Shown piece after piece: positions 27,595 through 36,522 of a DNA stretch of 64,000 nt. How positions within the stretch are numbered: position 1 is the stretch's first letter; every line of letters begins with the position of its first letter. Origin of the DNA: Microcoleus sp. FACHB-672 (lineage in GTDB: Bacteria; Cyanobacteriota; Cyanobacteriia; Cyanobacteriales; Oscillatoriaceae); the NCBI RefSeq assembly GCF_014695725.1, contig NZ_JACJOU010000026.1, forward strand, positions 1 through 64,000. The letters run 5' to 3'. The position numbers and the translations under genes were made by a program. A model generated the notes under the pieces. The model did no database searches, had not been told where the DNA came from, and saw nothing but the letters and a program-made list of their open reading frames with translations.

Positions 27595-30051
27595 CTACTC
27601 CTGTAAGCTTTTTAAAAATTCAATATTTTCTCTGACAGTAACAGTATACGGATGCTCTAATCGTAATCGGCTCTCAAAAATCTCTAGGGCTTCTTTGTAT
27701 AAAGTTTCGGCTTTGGCGTAGCATCGTTGTGACTGGTAAAGGTCGGCCAAGTTGTTGAGACCTATGGCTAAAGATGGATGGTTTTCTGGCAAGCTTTGGC
27801 GGTCGATTTCCAAGACTTGCTGGTATAAAGGTTCCGCTTCGCTGTAGCGTCCTTGTTCGCGGTAAAGGATGGCTAAGTTGTTGAGGTGGGAGGCTAATTG
27901 TGGATGGTTTTCTGGCAAGCTGCGATGGACGATTTCCAGTGCTTGCTTGTATAAAGGTTCGGCTTCGCTATAGCGTCCTTGTTCGCGATAAAGTTCGGCT
28001 AAGTTGTTGAGGTGGGTGGCTAAAGATGGATGGTTTTCTGGCAAGCTGCGGCGAACGATTTTCAGCGCTTGCTTGTATAAAGGTTCCGCTTCGGCGTAGC
28101 GTCGTTGTGACTCGTAAAGGATGGCTAAGTTGTTGAGACCTATGGCTAAAGATGGATGGTTTTCTGGCAAGCTTTGGCGGTCGATTTCTAAGACTTGCTG
28201 GTATAAAGGTTCGGCTTCGCTGTAGCGTCCTTGTACACGGTAAAGTTCGGCTAAGTTATTGAGGCCGATAGCTACATCTGGATGTTCGGAACCCAAGCGA
28301 TGTTGTATCACTGTTACACACTGCTTTTTCCAAAATTCTGCCGGCTCATACAATGCCTGACCTTCATAAAACTGGCCTAAACCAATAAACGGCCATCTTA
28401 AATCCTCATCCTCTAGATAGTCAAACAGGTGGGAAGCAGCGGCTTCCAGATGGGGAATGGCAGGACTGAAAAAGGCTACCTCATCGCGGGTAATTCGCTC
28501 AGGAATTCGTTCTGCCACACCCGCCAATGCGGTTACAAAGGCTTGTTTTAATCGTTGAGAAATTCCCTGACACGACTCAACTTGATCGAATTCTTCTAGC
28601 TTAAACAGGCAATATTCCCGAATCAAAGGATGTAGCCGATACATTCCCGCATTTGTGCGTTCCAATAAATGCAAATTCACCAAACTCTCATCTCGCGTTT
28701 CTTCTAACTCATCTGCCTCCGCATCTGGCAAACAGTTTTCTACCAACCACCAGGGAATCGCAGCTGGGGCAAACACCCCCAACAAACACGCCAACTGCTT
28801 CGCCGCTTCATCCAATTCTTGCCAACTTAAATCAATGGCAGCCTGTACGCCGAGAGAAGCTGTCATATCGGCTTCCGATTTAGGCTTTTGTAGGGCAGGT
28901 TGTTGCAAGCGCTTCTCTTCTAAACGCCGCAGCATTTCCGCCAGAGATAAATCCGGCTTGCGCCGCAGATATCGCCCCACCAATTCCAACCCCAAGGGCA
29001 AATATCCCAGCCACGCACACAAGTTTTCTGCTTCCCCCAATTGCTGTTGAATGCGTTCATCTCCCACCAGCAAGGTTAATAACGCCATCGCCTGATCTGG
29101 GCTAAGTACATCCAGCGTCAAAGTTTGCACCTTTGCCCCCAACTGCGCCCGCGTGGTGAGCAACACTTTAAAGCGGGGTGGCATGACATCAACACAATCT
29201 TTTACTGCGTTGTAATTAGAAACATCATCAAAAATCACCAGCACATTTCCCGGCAGACATTGCTGGAAGCAATACTCAACTTTACGAATCAAAGTATCGA
29301 GTTGATCGGGTATCGCAAAATTAGGAAAATAAGCGATAGCAAATTCCACCCACTGCGCCCTCACATCCCCGGCTTTTGCCGAGAACCAATAAACCCCACC
29401 CGGATAATCATCAAGATGGCGGCGAGCATATTGCAGGGCGAGTTCAGTTTTCCCTACTCCCCCCATGCCAGAAATTGCAGAGATCGCGACTCGACTTTCC
29501 TGCTGCAACAACTCGCGGATCTTGTCTAATTCTTCTTCCCGCCCAATAAATTCCTCTGGGTTAACAATACCTTTTTGCCCCAAATTGTTGAGAGGAGTGG
29601 CAGCAGAAAGATTAACAGTTGGCGGATTTGTGGGAAGCGGTGACGATTTTGCAGCCGCTTTCTTGGATTTTTCAGGACGTTTGGCTTCCCACTCAATATC
29701 AAACTGCCTGAGATTCTCTGCTTTATCTTTGTGCCACAGTTTCAGCGTAAAATGCCACTCTTCTGATCCTTGGGTGGCGCTGCGGTTATCTTCCAAAATT
29801 CCCAAGAAATCTTCTAAACGGTTGATTGCTTCCCGAACTTGGGCGGCAGTTAATTTGCCTTCGTAACTATCCTTTAGCGTCAATTCTTCCAGACATCTGC
29901 GCTTTCCCCGGATCACAACCTGCGTCTCGCACTGCCAGGTATGCTGAATGGATATTTTATCCTCATATTCATTATTGGCGTAAGCCAGTAAGGCTTCAAA
30001 CAGACGCTTCACCCGTGCTTTGACTTCTTCACCGTAGGAACGCCGCGCCAT
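27595..30051 (-). CDS. STAND NTPase: N-terminal domain, NB-ARC and TPR repeats
   Basis: An 818-residue protein. The N-terminal domain (about 1-130, MARRSYGEEVKARVKRLFEA, later EEWHFTLKLWHKDKAENLRQ) is of unknown function, in the position of an effector. NB-ARC follows with Walker A GMGGVGKTE (Lys201), Walker B VLVIFDDV near 270, and GLPLGLEL-type helical parts (YLPLGLELVG). The C-terminus has at least five 42-residue Kinesin-light-chain-type TPRs (SLPENHPSLAIGLNNLAELY). Such STAND proteins sense a ligand through repeats and oligomerise to switch on an effector. Some bacterial relatives are antiviral, but this one is not proven to be. The start is set at MARRS because the 37 residues upstream are low-quality. 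A small membrane protein is encoded divergently. Confidence 0.85.
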   Translation of the reverse strand: MARRSYGEEVKARVKRLFEALLAYANNEYEDKISIQHTWQCETQVVIRGKRRCLEELTLKDSYEGKLTAAQVREAINRLEDFLGILEDNRSATQGSEEWHFTLKLWHKDKAENLRQFDIEWEAKRPEKSKKAAAKSSPLPTNPPTVNLSAATPLNNLGQKGIVNPEEFIGREEELDKIRELLQQESRVAISAISGMGGVGKTELALQYARRHLDDYPGGVYWFSAKAGDVRAQWVEFAIAYFPNFAIPDQLDTLIRKVEYCFQQCLPGNVLVIFDDVSNYNAVKDCVDVMPPRFKVLLTTRAQLGAKVQTLTLDVLSPDQAMALLTLLVGDERIQQQLGEAENLCAWLGYLPLGLELVGRYLRRKPDLSLAEMLRRLEEKRLQQPALQKPKSEADMTASLGVQAAIDLSWQELDEAAKQLACLLGVFAPAAIPWWLVENCLPDAEADELEETRDESLVNLHLLERTNAGMYRLHPLIREYCLFKLEEFDQVESCQGISQRLKQAFVTALAGVAERIPERITRDEVAFFSPAIPHLEAAASHLFDYLEDEDLRWPFIGLGQFYEGQALYEPAEFWKKQCVTVIQHRLGSEHPDVAIGLNNLAELYRVQGRYSEAEPLYQQVLEIDRQSLPENHPSLAIGLNNLAILYESQRRYAEAEPLYKQALKIVRRSLPENHPSLATHLNNLAELYREQGRYSEAEPLYKQALEIVHRSLPENHPQLASHLNNLAILYREQGRYSEAEPLYQQVLEIDRQSLPENHPSLAIGLNNLADLYQSQRCYAKAETLYKEALEIFESRLRLEHPYTVTVRENIEFLKSLQE
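27750..28300. repeat. 126-bp tandem repeats encoding the TPRs of the NB-ARC protein
   Basis: The word GGATGGTTTTCTGGCAAGCT starts at 27776, 27902, 28028 and 28154, exactly 126 bp apart, and the units are nearly identical. The pattern matches 42-residue TPRs and points to recent repeat expansion or homogenisation. Confidence 0.85.
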
Positions 30052-30251
30052 AGAATAATTGGGGATTAAAGATTGGGGATTGGGGACTTGCAACACTACA
30101 AAGTTTGGGGATACCCTAAACCATTCATCTACCCCAAACTGCTGATTTCTCTGATTATACACAGCTTTTCAGAGTGGCAAGTGAGCAGTTGCTTTGCCTC
30201 ACTACCCCAAAAATATCGTGAAATTCAACAACGAGAAAGAGGTTGAATTCC

Positions 30252-30437
30252 ATGAACCCGCAACAACGCAAACCCAAATTTTCCCCGCACCAAATCTTTA
30301 GTGCCATTCTGATAATTAAATGTGCAATCGGTGTGGGTGCCGGCTACATTAATCCCGATTTAGGCACTGCAGTAGGTGTAGGAATGACAATTGTTGATAT
30401 CGTTACTTACAAGGATAAAAATAATAAAGATGAATAA
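30252..30437 (+). CDS. Small membrane-like hypothetical protein, 61 aa
   Basis: Begins MNPQQRKPKFSPHQIFSAIL and has a hydrophobic Gly-rich stretch (LIIKCAIGVGAGYINPDLGT, AVGVGMTIVDIV) suggesting one or two membrane segments, ending in a charged KDKNNKDE tail. AAGAGG at 30237-30242 lies 9 nt before the ATG. I do not recognise the family. It is divergent from the NB-ARC gene with 200 bp between, so it could be functionally linked to it, but this is only proximity. Confidence 0.55.
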   Translation: MNPQQRKPKFSPHQIFSAILIIKCAIGVGAGYINPDLGTAVGVGMTIVDIVTYKDKNNKDE

Positions 30438-30492
30438 TGCTTAATCTAAGGGTGCCGGCAGCGTGCCGGTATCCCTCCAAACTGTTATTTGA

Positions 30493-30509
30493 GGGAGCAA
30501 GATGCTCCC
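30493..30509. repeat. REP-like palindrome, copy 2 (GGGAGCAAGATGCTCCC)
   Basis: The reverse complement of the element at 13510-13526. It is followed by another short dyad GCCGGCAAGATGCCGG at 30541-30556. It is intergenic, between the small membrane protein and the DUF4332 gene. Confidence 0.6.
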
Positions 30510-30580
30510 ACTCCCCCAATCTTTTTGTAAATTTGTAGCGCCGGCAAGATGCCGGGTTCCTTTTCCCTTTCCCTCAATTC

Positions 30581-31015
30581 TCACAGTAATTTCGCCTGTT
30601 GAATCCACTGCGCCACTTCTTCAACAGAGGGACAAAGATCGCGGCGTTGCAGGGTTGCCACTTGCAGGCGCAGAATTTGTTGATGTAATCTGTGAGTCGG
30701 CGTTTGCGCTAATTGCGTCACAGAAGCGATGCCGGCGTGCAGCAAAAGTCCGCAATACCGGCAGCCAACGCTAGGAATGCGAGCGAGATTTGCCAGCGCC
30801 ACCCATTTATTAACATATTGAATGTGAATTTGCAATTGATTTGCCAGCGCTAACCGGCTTGCAGGAGTGCCGGCTTTTTTAATCAGTTGTGCTGTGGTGG
30901 TAATGCCGCATTCTTCAAGTTGAGATTGATTTTGAGCGCTCAATCCCGGCAATTGATCAATGGGCCAATTCCGCCCTTGGCTCGCACTTTGATGAGTTTG
31001 CTTAGAAGTTTTCAT
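30581..31015 (-). CDS. DUF4332 domain protein
   Basis: A 144-residue cytoplasmic protein. Two helix-hairpin-helix-like modules are visible: IDQLPGLSAQNQSQLEECGI then TTTAQLI, and LARIPSVGCRYCGLLLHAGI then ASVTQLAQ. This is the layout of DUF4332, a cyanobacterial family related to helix-hairpin-helix DNA- or protein-binding domains. No enzymatic residues stand out. It is divergent from the M24 peptidase with only 69 bp between, so the two promoters share this short region. Role unknown. Confidence 0.75.
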   Translation of the reverse strand: MKTSKQTHQSASQGRNWPIDQLPGLSAQNQSQLEECGITTTAQLIKKAGTPASRLALANQLQIHIQYVNKWVALANLARIPSVGCRYCGLLLHAGIASVTQLAQTPTHRLHQQILRLQVATLQRRDLCPSVEEVAQWIQQAKLL

Positions 31016-31084
31016 AAAATTTTTGACTAAATGACCTATCTAAAATCTACAATCTAAAATACCCAATCTGTCATTGACATTATT

Positions 31085-32467
31085 ATGCACATTCCTAAAG
31101 ATTTCTCTATGGCACCGGCACTACGTCGCCGCCGGCAGCAGTTAGCCAAATTAATTGATTTTCCGGTTATTCTTTGGTCAGGACGCAGTTGTTCCCGCAA
31201 TTTTCCCGCCAATACTTATCCTTTTCGCGCCAGCAGTCACTTTCTTTATTTTGCCGGCTTGCCAATAGAAAATGCCGCAATTCGCTTAGAAGCCGGTAAA
31301 TTAGAACTGTTTATGGATGATGCGCCGACTGATAGTGCGCTATGGCATGGAGAAATGCCCAAACGTGATGAAATTGCTGCCGTTATTGGTGCAGATGCCG
31401 CATTTCCCATGACAGAATTGCCATCCCGCGCTAATGATGCCGGCACCATTGCTGTGCAAAATATGGCAACCCAACAGCAACAGTCTCAAGTATTAAATCG
31501 GCCTATTTTTCCTGCCAATTCTCCCGAAGGAATTGATTTAGAATTAACCAAAGCAATCATCTCTCTGCGCCTCACTCATGATGATGCTGCCTTAGCCGAA
31601 TTGCGACAAGCCGGTGTTGTCACAGTGGAAGCGCACAAAGCCGGAATGAGAGCAACACAGACGGCCAAAATAGAAGCCGGTGTTCGTTCTGCAATGGAGA
31701 GCCATATTATATCACAGAATATGGGCTGTTCTTATTCCAGCATTGTCACTGTCTGCGGAGAAGTTTTGCACAATGATCAATATCACCACCCCCTACAACC
31801 GGGCGATTTAATGTTAGCAGATGTCGGCGCAGAAACAACTTTAGGCTGGGCAGCCGATGTCACTCGCACCTGGCCGGTTTCCGGCAAATTTTCCCCTACC
31901 CAGCGCGATATTTACGACATAGTTTTAGCCGCCCATGATGCCTGTATTGAAAAGATCCGCCCTGGCGTAGATTACCGGCATATACATCTCCTTGCTTGCC
32001 AAATTATCGCCCAAGGATTAGTCGATTTAGGGATTTTGCGCGGTTCCGCTGAATATTTAGTAGAAATGGATGTTCACGCCTTATTTTTCCCCCACGGAAT
32101 CGGACATTTACTCGGTTTAGATGTCCACGATATGGAAGATTTGGGAGATTTGGCCGGTTACGAAGAAGATCGAGTCAGAAGTCATCGCTTTGGCTTAGGC
32201 TATCTCCGCTTAAATCGCCTGTTGAGTGCGGGAATGTTAGTTACGATTGAGCCAGGATTTTATCAAGTGCCGGCGATTTTAAATGATCCAACTTTACGCT
32301 CAAAACATCAGAATCTTGTGAATTGGGATAAGTTAGAAAAATTCGCCGATGTGCGCGGAATTCGGATAGAAGATGATGTGTTAGTCACACAAAAAGGCAC
32401 TGAAATTTTGACAGCAGCTTTGCCGAATAAAGCCGAAGAAGTTGAGGATTTGATTGGAGCCAATTGA
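31085..32467 (+). CDS. pepP: M24 family Xaa-Pro aminopeptidase
   Basis: A 460-residue enzyme with the pita-bread M24 fold. The dinuclear metal ligands are visible as Asp in LADVGAETT, Asp in AADVTRTWP, His in HGIGHLLGLDVHD, Glu in VTIEPGFYQ and Glu in IRIEDDVLV. The N-terminal domain (YPFRASSHFLYFAGLPIENA) matches aminopeptidase P. It removes N-terminal residues that precede proline in peptides in the cytoplasm. The length fits aminopeptidase P. It carries no signal peptide and is followed by a strong inverted repeat. Confidence 0.9.
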   Translation: MHIPKDFSMAPALRRRRQQLAKLIDFPVILWSGRSCSRNFPANTYPFRASSHFLYFAGLPIENAAIRLEAGKLELFMDDAPTDSALWHGEMPKRDEIAAVIGADAAFPMTELPSRANDAGTIAVQNMATQQQQSQVLNRPIFPANSPEGIDLELTKAIISLRLTHDDAALAELRQAGVVTVEAHKAGMRATQTAKIEAGVRSAMESHIISQNMGCSYSSIVTVCGEVLHNDQYHHPLQPGDLMLADVGAETTLGWAADVTRTWPVSGKFSPTQRDIYDIVLAAHDACIEKIRPGVDYRHIHLLACQIIAQGLVDLGILRGSAEYLVEMDVHALFFPHGIGHLLGLDVHDMEDLGDLAGYEEDRVRSHRFGLGYLRLNRLLSAGMLVTIEPGFYQVPAILNDPTLRSKHQNLVNWDKLEKFADVRGIRIEDDVLVTQKGTEILTAALPNKAEEVEDLIGAN

Positions 32468-32480
32468 CTTGATTAATTCA

Positions 32481-32524
32481 GAAAAATAACTTTAATTGGG
32501 TTGAAGAAAATAAAGTTATTTTTC
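32481..32524 (+). terminator. 14-bp perfect stem after the M24 peptidase
   Basis: GAAAAATAACTTTA (32481-32494) and TAAAGTTATTTTTC (32511-32524) are exact reverse complements with a 16-nt loop. The second arm itself ends in a T-run, consistent with an intrinsic terminator 13 nt after the stop. Confidence 0.7.
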
Positions 32525-32691
32525 CCTTCATGATTAGACAACAAACTTATAAAATCTAAAAAATATGATCCAAGTATAACCTAAGCAATTTGCCAAACAA
32601 GGCCCAATCTTCTCAGAACTCACAATCTCCCAAAGAGACGGCTACATTAGGATAAAGCTAAAAATCCTAAAAATTGACTTAACACTCCTAC

Positions 32692-33324
32692 TCATTCCTG
32701 AATTTGACTCTTCACCCACTTGCGAAATGCCTGGATCAATTCTAAATAGTCTGTTGTTTCTGCTTCCTCTAAAAATCTGGAGATTTCCCCAACCGGCACA
32801 TTAGGAAAGGCTAAACTCTGCCGGCTAGTAATATACTCCTGATTTTGTAAGATATTAATACTGAAAGCATTACCATCATATCGCCAAATTTCTAAGACTC
32901 CCATATCTGCATAGACTTGAAAGCGATTTTGAGAACTACTCGTAATATCAACTTCAATCACTAAATCTGGTGGCGGATCTTGATTTAAGTCAATTCTCTT
33001 TTTGCCTTTAACTGCGCTGATGTTCTGGATGTAGAAACATTCAGCGGGTTCGGCACCACTAATTTCAGGATATTTAAAAGTCGTAGAACCAAGAGGTTCA
33101 ATTTTAACTTCTAATTCTTCAGCTAATGTTTCAACAAATCGACCTACTATTTTTTTGTAACGTTCATGTTCAGGGGACGGAACCATAATTTCAAGTGTGC
33201 CACGATTATAGGTGAGGCGCAAACGCCGGCTACTCAATTCAGTTAGCAGAGTTTCATAAGTTTTCCAACTGATATCTGATAGTTCAATTCTTTGTTCGGG
33301 TGGAGTGAGGGTGGTGCCGATCAT
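32692..33324 (-). CDS. Uma2 family (DUF820) restriction-endonuclease-like protein
   Basis: A 210-residue protein of the Uma2/DUF820 family, which is greatly expanded in cyanobacteria. The PD-(D/E)XK-like core is visible as PDLVIEVDITSSSQNRFQVY then YADMGVLEIWRYDG. An N-terminal helical part holds LTYNRGTLEIMVPSPEHERY. The family has a nuclease fold, but its biological role is unclear and it is not established as a restriction enzyme. It stands alone, with no methyltransferase nearby. Start is ATG 33324. Confidence 0.88.
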   Translation of the reverse strand: MIGTTLTPPEQRIELSDISWKTYETLLTELSSRRLRLTYNRGTLEIMVPSPEHERYKKIVGRFVETLAEELEVKIEPLGSTTFKYPEISGAEPAECFYIQNISAVKGKKRIDLNQDPPPDLVIEVDITSSSQNRFQVYADMGVLEIWRYDGNAFSINILQNQEYITSRQSLAFPNVPVGEISRFLEEAETTDYLELIQAFRKWVKSQIQE

Positions 33325-33504
33325 AGTATTAATTTAAGTTAGTTTTATTAAAGGCTCACAAGAAAAACTTCAGCTAGATTCAGCGATAAACCTGGGAAAC
33401 AAGGCAATAGTCATAGCTAGACAATCCGTGAAAGATTGAGAAGAGAATCTTTAACCCATAGTTTAACACCGGCATCCCAAGGCCATTGCAGCCCGAACAC
33501 AAAA

Positions 33505-34551
33505 TTACTCTTCAAAAATTGCGCCACGTTGGCTTAATTCTCGCTTCATTTCCTCAGAAACTCCTGAATTGCCGGCAAAGCGAGTTTTTTCCAGCCTTGC
33601 ATTTGTGAAATTCACCCGCGTTAAATCAGCACCACTCAAATCAGCGCCGGCAAGATTCACCCCCGTCAGATCCGCATCCTTTAAATTAGCACCAAGCAAA
33701 TGAGCACCGGCAAGATTTGCACGGCTTAAATAAGCACTGCTTAAATTTGCCTCATTCATCTGTGCGCCGGTAAGATTGGCGCTACTAAGATTTGTACGAA
33801 GATCAGCCCCAATTAAATTAGCCAAACTCAGATCCGCACTGGCAAGATTTGCATTTACCAATTGAGCATCCGATAAATTCGCCCCGCTTAAATTCGCGCC
33901 GGCAAGATCAGCTAATGTTAACTTCGCACCTGTTAAATTCGCACCCATTAAGTTAGCCCCACACAAATCGGCATAGTGCAAATTAAAACCGCTCAAATCA
34001 GCGCCGGCAAGATCCTCAGCCGCATTCAACCCCAAACTTTCCGCCAGCGCCACGAAATCCGTTTCTGTCCCTGCTAAAAACAACTCCCGTGCAATTTCTA
34101 GCTGCGCTTGATGACACTCCCTCGCCGGCTCATCCTCTCCCAAAGCCTGGTAAGTTAATCTTAGATTTCCCAGCGTTTGCCCCTCATCAAGCCGGTTTTG
34201 CATTTCCCGCGCCATTTCCAGCCGCCGCTGTTGGTATTCCATACCAGCGGCGAACTCTCCAAACGCATAAAAAGCATTTCCTAGGTTCAACAGCGCATTC
34301 GCCTCTCCGCGCCTGTCTTGAATTTCCAGGGCGATCTCCAGATGCCGGTGATAACAAGCGATCGCTTCTGTCAAATTTCCGACAGCCTGGTAAGCCGCCC
34401 CCAAATTTCCCATCGCCGCCCCTTCCTTACGGCGATCAGGAATGTTTTGATAGGCTGCCAGTGCTTGTTGCCAAGACTGTAATGCAGCTTCAAACTCTCC
34501 TGTTTGATATTGTGAAATCCCTTGTTTCAGCAATACATCGGCTTCATTCAT
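33505..34551 (-). CDS. TPR and pentapeptide-repeat protein
   Basis: A 348-residue protein. TPR repeats (about residues 1-140, QYQTGEFEAALQSWQQALAA, then LGAAYQAVGNLTEAIACYHR) are followed by about 25 A(D/N)Lxx pentapeptides (about 180-325) that fold as a right-handed quadrilateral beta-helix. It ends in the tail GVSEEMKRELSQRGAIFEE, which is shared with the next protein. No signal peptide. It is 39 bp downstream of a paralogous pentapeptide gene and probably in the same transcript. Function unknown. TPRs suggest protein-protein interactions. Confidence 0.85.
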   Translation of the reverse strand: MNEADVLLKQGISQYQTGEFEAALQSWQQALAAYQNIPDRRKEGAAMGNLGAAYQAVGNLTEAIACYHRHLEIALEIQDRRGEANALLNLGNAFYAFGEFAAGMEYQQRRLEMAREMQNRLDEGQTLGNLRLTYQALGEDEPARECHQAQLEIARELFLAGTETDFVALAESLGLNAAEDLAGADLSGFNLHYADLCGANLMGANLTGAKLTLADLAGANLSGANLSDAQLVNANLASADLSLANLIGADLRTNLSSANLTGAQMNEANLSSAYLSRANLAGAHLLGANLKDADLTGVNLAGADLSGADLTRVNFTNARLEKTRFAGNSGVSEEMKRELSQRGAIFEE

Positions 34552-34590
34552 ATCTCACAAACACCCTAATAAAATCAGCAGTATCCCAAT

Positions 34591-35838
34591 TTATAAATCC
34601 TCAAAAATCGCACCACGTTCTTGCAATGTTTCCTGCATTTGTCTGGAAATTCCAGAATCATTGCGAAATCTTGCCCCTTCTACATTGGCACCGGCAAGCT
34701 CAACATCGGCAAAATTTGTTAACACCAATCCCGCATGATTTAAATCAGCATCCGTCAGATTTGCCCCGCTAAGATTCGCCCCACTCAAATTTGCATTGCT
34801 CAAACTTGCCTCCCTCAAATTTGCGCCGGCAAGATTCGCCCCGCTCAAATTTGCTAAAGCTAACCCACACAGATGCAAATCCGCATTCATGATGTTTGCA
34901 TCACTCAACAAAGCACCGCTGAGATCGGCACCGGCAAGATTTGCCCCGCTTAAATTTGCACTGCACAGATCCGCATCATTGAGCAGCGCGCCCCGCAGGT
35001 TTGCCCCAACAAGATTTGCCCCACTCAAATCCACACCCACTAAGGTTACGCCTAGCAAATTTGCACCGGCAAAATCTTCAGCGGGATTGAGTTCCGCCAG
35101 TTTTGCCAACTCTAAAAAATCATTGGTTTGAGTTGCAACAATCTTGTCAATAACTTCTGCAAGTTCAGCCGGCGCGATGGCAGAATCTTCACTGCCGTTA
35201 CTACTCCAAGATGACTGTTCTTGCAGCGAAGTATATTGCAGCGCCGCCACCCGAATGAGAGAAGGCTTGAGGTTAAACTCAACAATTGCCCCTGTCAATT
35301 TTTTTTCTAAAATAGAAAGTTTGTTTGGGCTGATTTCAGGGGGCCACAATCCCTCAATTTCAGTAATTTGTGTATCTGCCGGCAACACATCAAAGATCGC
35401 TTGCACTTGGCAAGGCAAACTGGTGACTTGCAACGTTCCCAAATGGAAATTCTTGAGAGAACCTTGGAGCACAGCTTGGCTAGATGGAATCGCAAATATC
35501 CAGCTGGGTTCTGTCTCACCGCCGCCGGTGATCACCTGACACTGGCAGGGATTGGGCTTTTCCTCTGCCGGCTCGTCTATCAGCGTTACCAGGTCACTGC
35601 CGGCTTCCGGCTGCGACTCTTGCAGCATTTTGCAGTTTTCGAGCTTCAGTCTTAGCCGGCCCCGGAGCAGGCCAAATTTGAAGCGCCCCTCCAACACCGA
35701 CTGCCACGATTCATCGAAGTTGAGGGTTACCGATAAGTCAATTTGCTCGGTGCCAGCTGAGCCGGTTTTTCTAGGGATGCCGGTTAAATTCATTGATAAG
35801 CAGTCTGGCTGAGGCATGGAGGAGAGAAGTTCTTGCAT
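34591..35838 (-). CDS. Pentapeptide-repeat protein with an N-terminal domain of unknown function
   Basis: A 415-residue protein. The N-terminal half (about 1-200) has beta-rich sequence (LRGRLRLKLENCKMLQ, SWIFAIPSSQAVLQGSLKNF) that I do not recognise. About 240-395 are pentapeptide repeats (ANLSGANLAGADLSGALLSD). It ends GISRQMQETLQERGAIFEDL, the same tail as the downstream TPR-pentapeptide protein, and shares an entry block (NPAEDFAGANLLGV versus NAAEDLAGADLSGF). The two are paralogous at their C-termini, and the 39-bp spacing suggests an operon. Cytoplasmic. Confidence 0.82.
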   Translation of the reverse strand: MQELLSSMPQPDCLSMNLTGIPRKTGSAGTEQIDLSVTLNFDESWQSVLEGRFKFGLLRGRLRLKLENCKMLQESQPEAGSDLVTLIDEPAEEKPNPCQCQVITGGGETEPSWIFAIPSSQAVLQGSLKNFHLGTLQVTSLPCQVQAIFDVLPADTQITEIEGLWPPEISPNKLSILEKKLTGAIVEFNLKPSLIRVAALQYTSLQEQSSWSSNGSEDSAIAPAELAEVIDKIVATQTNDFLELAKLAELNPAEDFAGANLLGVTLVGVDLSGANLVGANLRGALLNDADLCSANLSGANLAGADLSGALLSDANIMNADLHLCGLALANLSGANLAGANLREASLSNANLSGANLSGANLTDADLNHAGLVLTNFADVELAGANVEGARFRNDSGISRQMQETLQERGAIFEDL

Positions 35839-35953
35839 CGCCCATTCAAAATTTGTCTTTAGGACATCTTAGATATCCAAATTTAGCTTAATCCAAAAGC
35901 AGCCTCACACTTGATATGGACTGTGATCAGCTAGATCGTGAATTCTTGAAGAC

Positions 35954-35993
35954 AAAAAAATTTAAGGGCGCTTCCTGCTGGAGAAGACGCCCT
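35954..35993 (-). terminator. Intrinsic terminator for the two mini-protein genes
   Basis: On the minus strand AGGGCGTCTTC pairs with GAAGCGCCCT (one bulge, 8-nt loop), followed by TAAATTTTTTTG. It lies about 143 nt after the second mini-protein stop. Confidence 0.75.
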
Positions 35994-36135
35994 CGATTGG
36001 TTTTGTTATTCAATTGATCTGGGTGATTTAATTGTTTTTTTAGCTAGATGCATCAGCCGGCTGCCCGATCAAGATGCAAACCTAGGAGGCAAAATCCAAG
36101 CAACGATCCTACAACTGCATTACAGCAATTACAGC

Positions 36136-36279
36136 TTACTCAACAGCAGGCAGATTGTTGACTTGAGTTGCATCGAGTCCAACTTCTGCTGCTGAGCGCG
36201 AAAGCATCGACTGCTGCCGGTTTTTGATTTGGTGCTGGTGACGCATCATCAGGGCGCGAGCTTGATCTTGAGTAGACAT
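36136..36279 (-). CDS. Mini-protein, 47 aa, paralogue of the upstream gene
   Basis: The translation starts MSTQDQARALMMRHQHQIKN and continues RQQSMLSRSAAEVGLDATQV. It is nearly identical over 35 residues to the 64-residue protein just upstream, then diverges and ends early. A GGAGGAATTTAAA ribosome site precedes the ATG. It is too short for most gene finders. No membrane segment is seen. It is Gln/Met/Arg-rich and probably helical. Function unknown. Confidence 0.75.
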   Translation of the reverse strand: MSTQDQARALMMRHQHQIKNRQQSMLSRSAAEVGLDATQVNNLPAVE

Positions 36280-36327
36280 TTTAAATTCCTCCGGTGTAGT
36301 CAATGTAATGCAATAAAGAGATAAAAA

Positions 36328-36522
36328 TTAGCTCATCGTCGAATGAGAGCGGTCGTAGGAAACAGAGAAGCTGGAGTGAGGTTTGCCTTGAATGTTGCTC
36401 CAGTAGTCATCGGCTTCGAGTCCAACTTCTGCCGCTGCACGGGAGAGCATCGACTGCTGCCGGTTCTTGATCTGGTGGTGGTGACGCATCATCAACGCAC
36501 GCGCTTGATCTTGAGTGGACAT
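36328..36522 (-). CDS. Conserved-looking small protein, 64 aa
   Basis: It starts MSTQDQARALMMRHHHQIKN then RQQSMLSRAAAEVGLEADDY, and ends in a distinct tail WSNIQGKPHSSFSVSYDRSH. An AGGAA ribosome site lies just upstream. The downstream gene repeats its first 35 residues. The tail is reminiscent of short cyanobacterial proteins I have seen but cannot name. The two genes are 48 bp apart and share the terminator at 35954-35993. Confidence 0.72.
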   Translation of the reverse strand: MSTQDQARALMMRHHHQIKNRQQSMLSRAAAEVGLEADDYWSNIQGKPHSSFSVSYDRSHSTMS

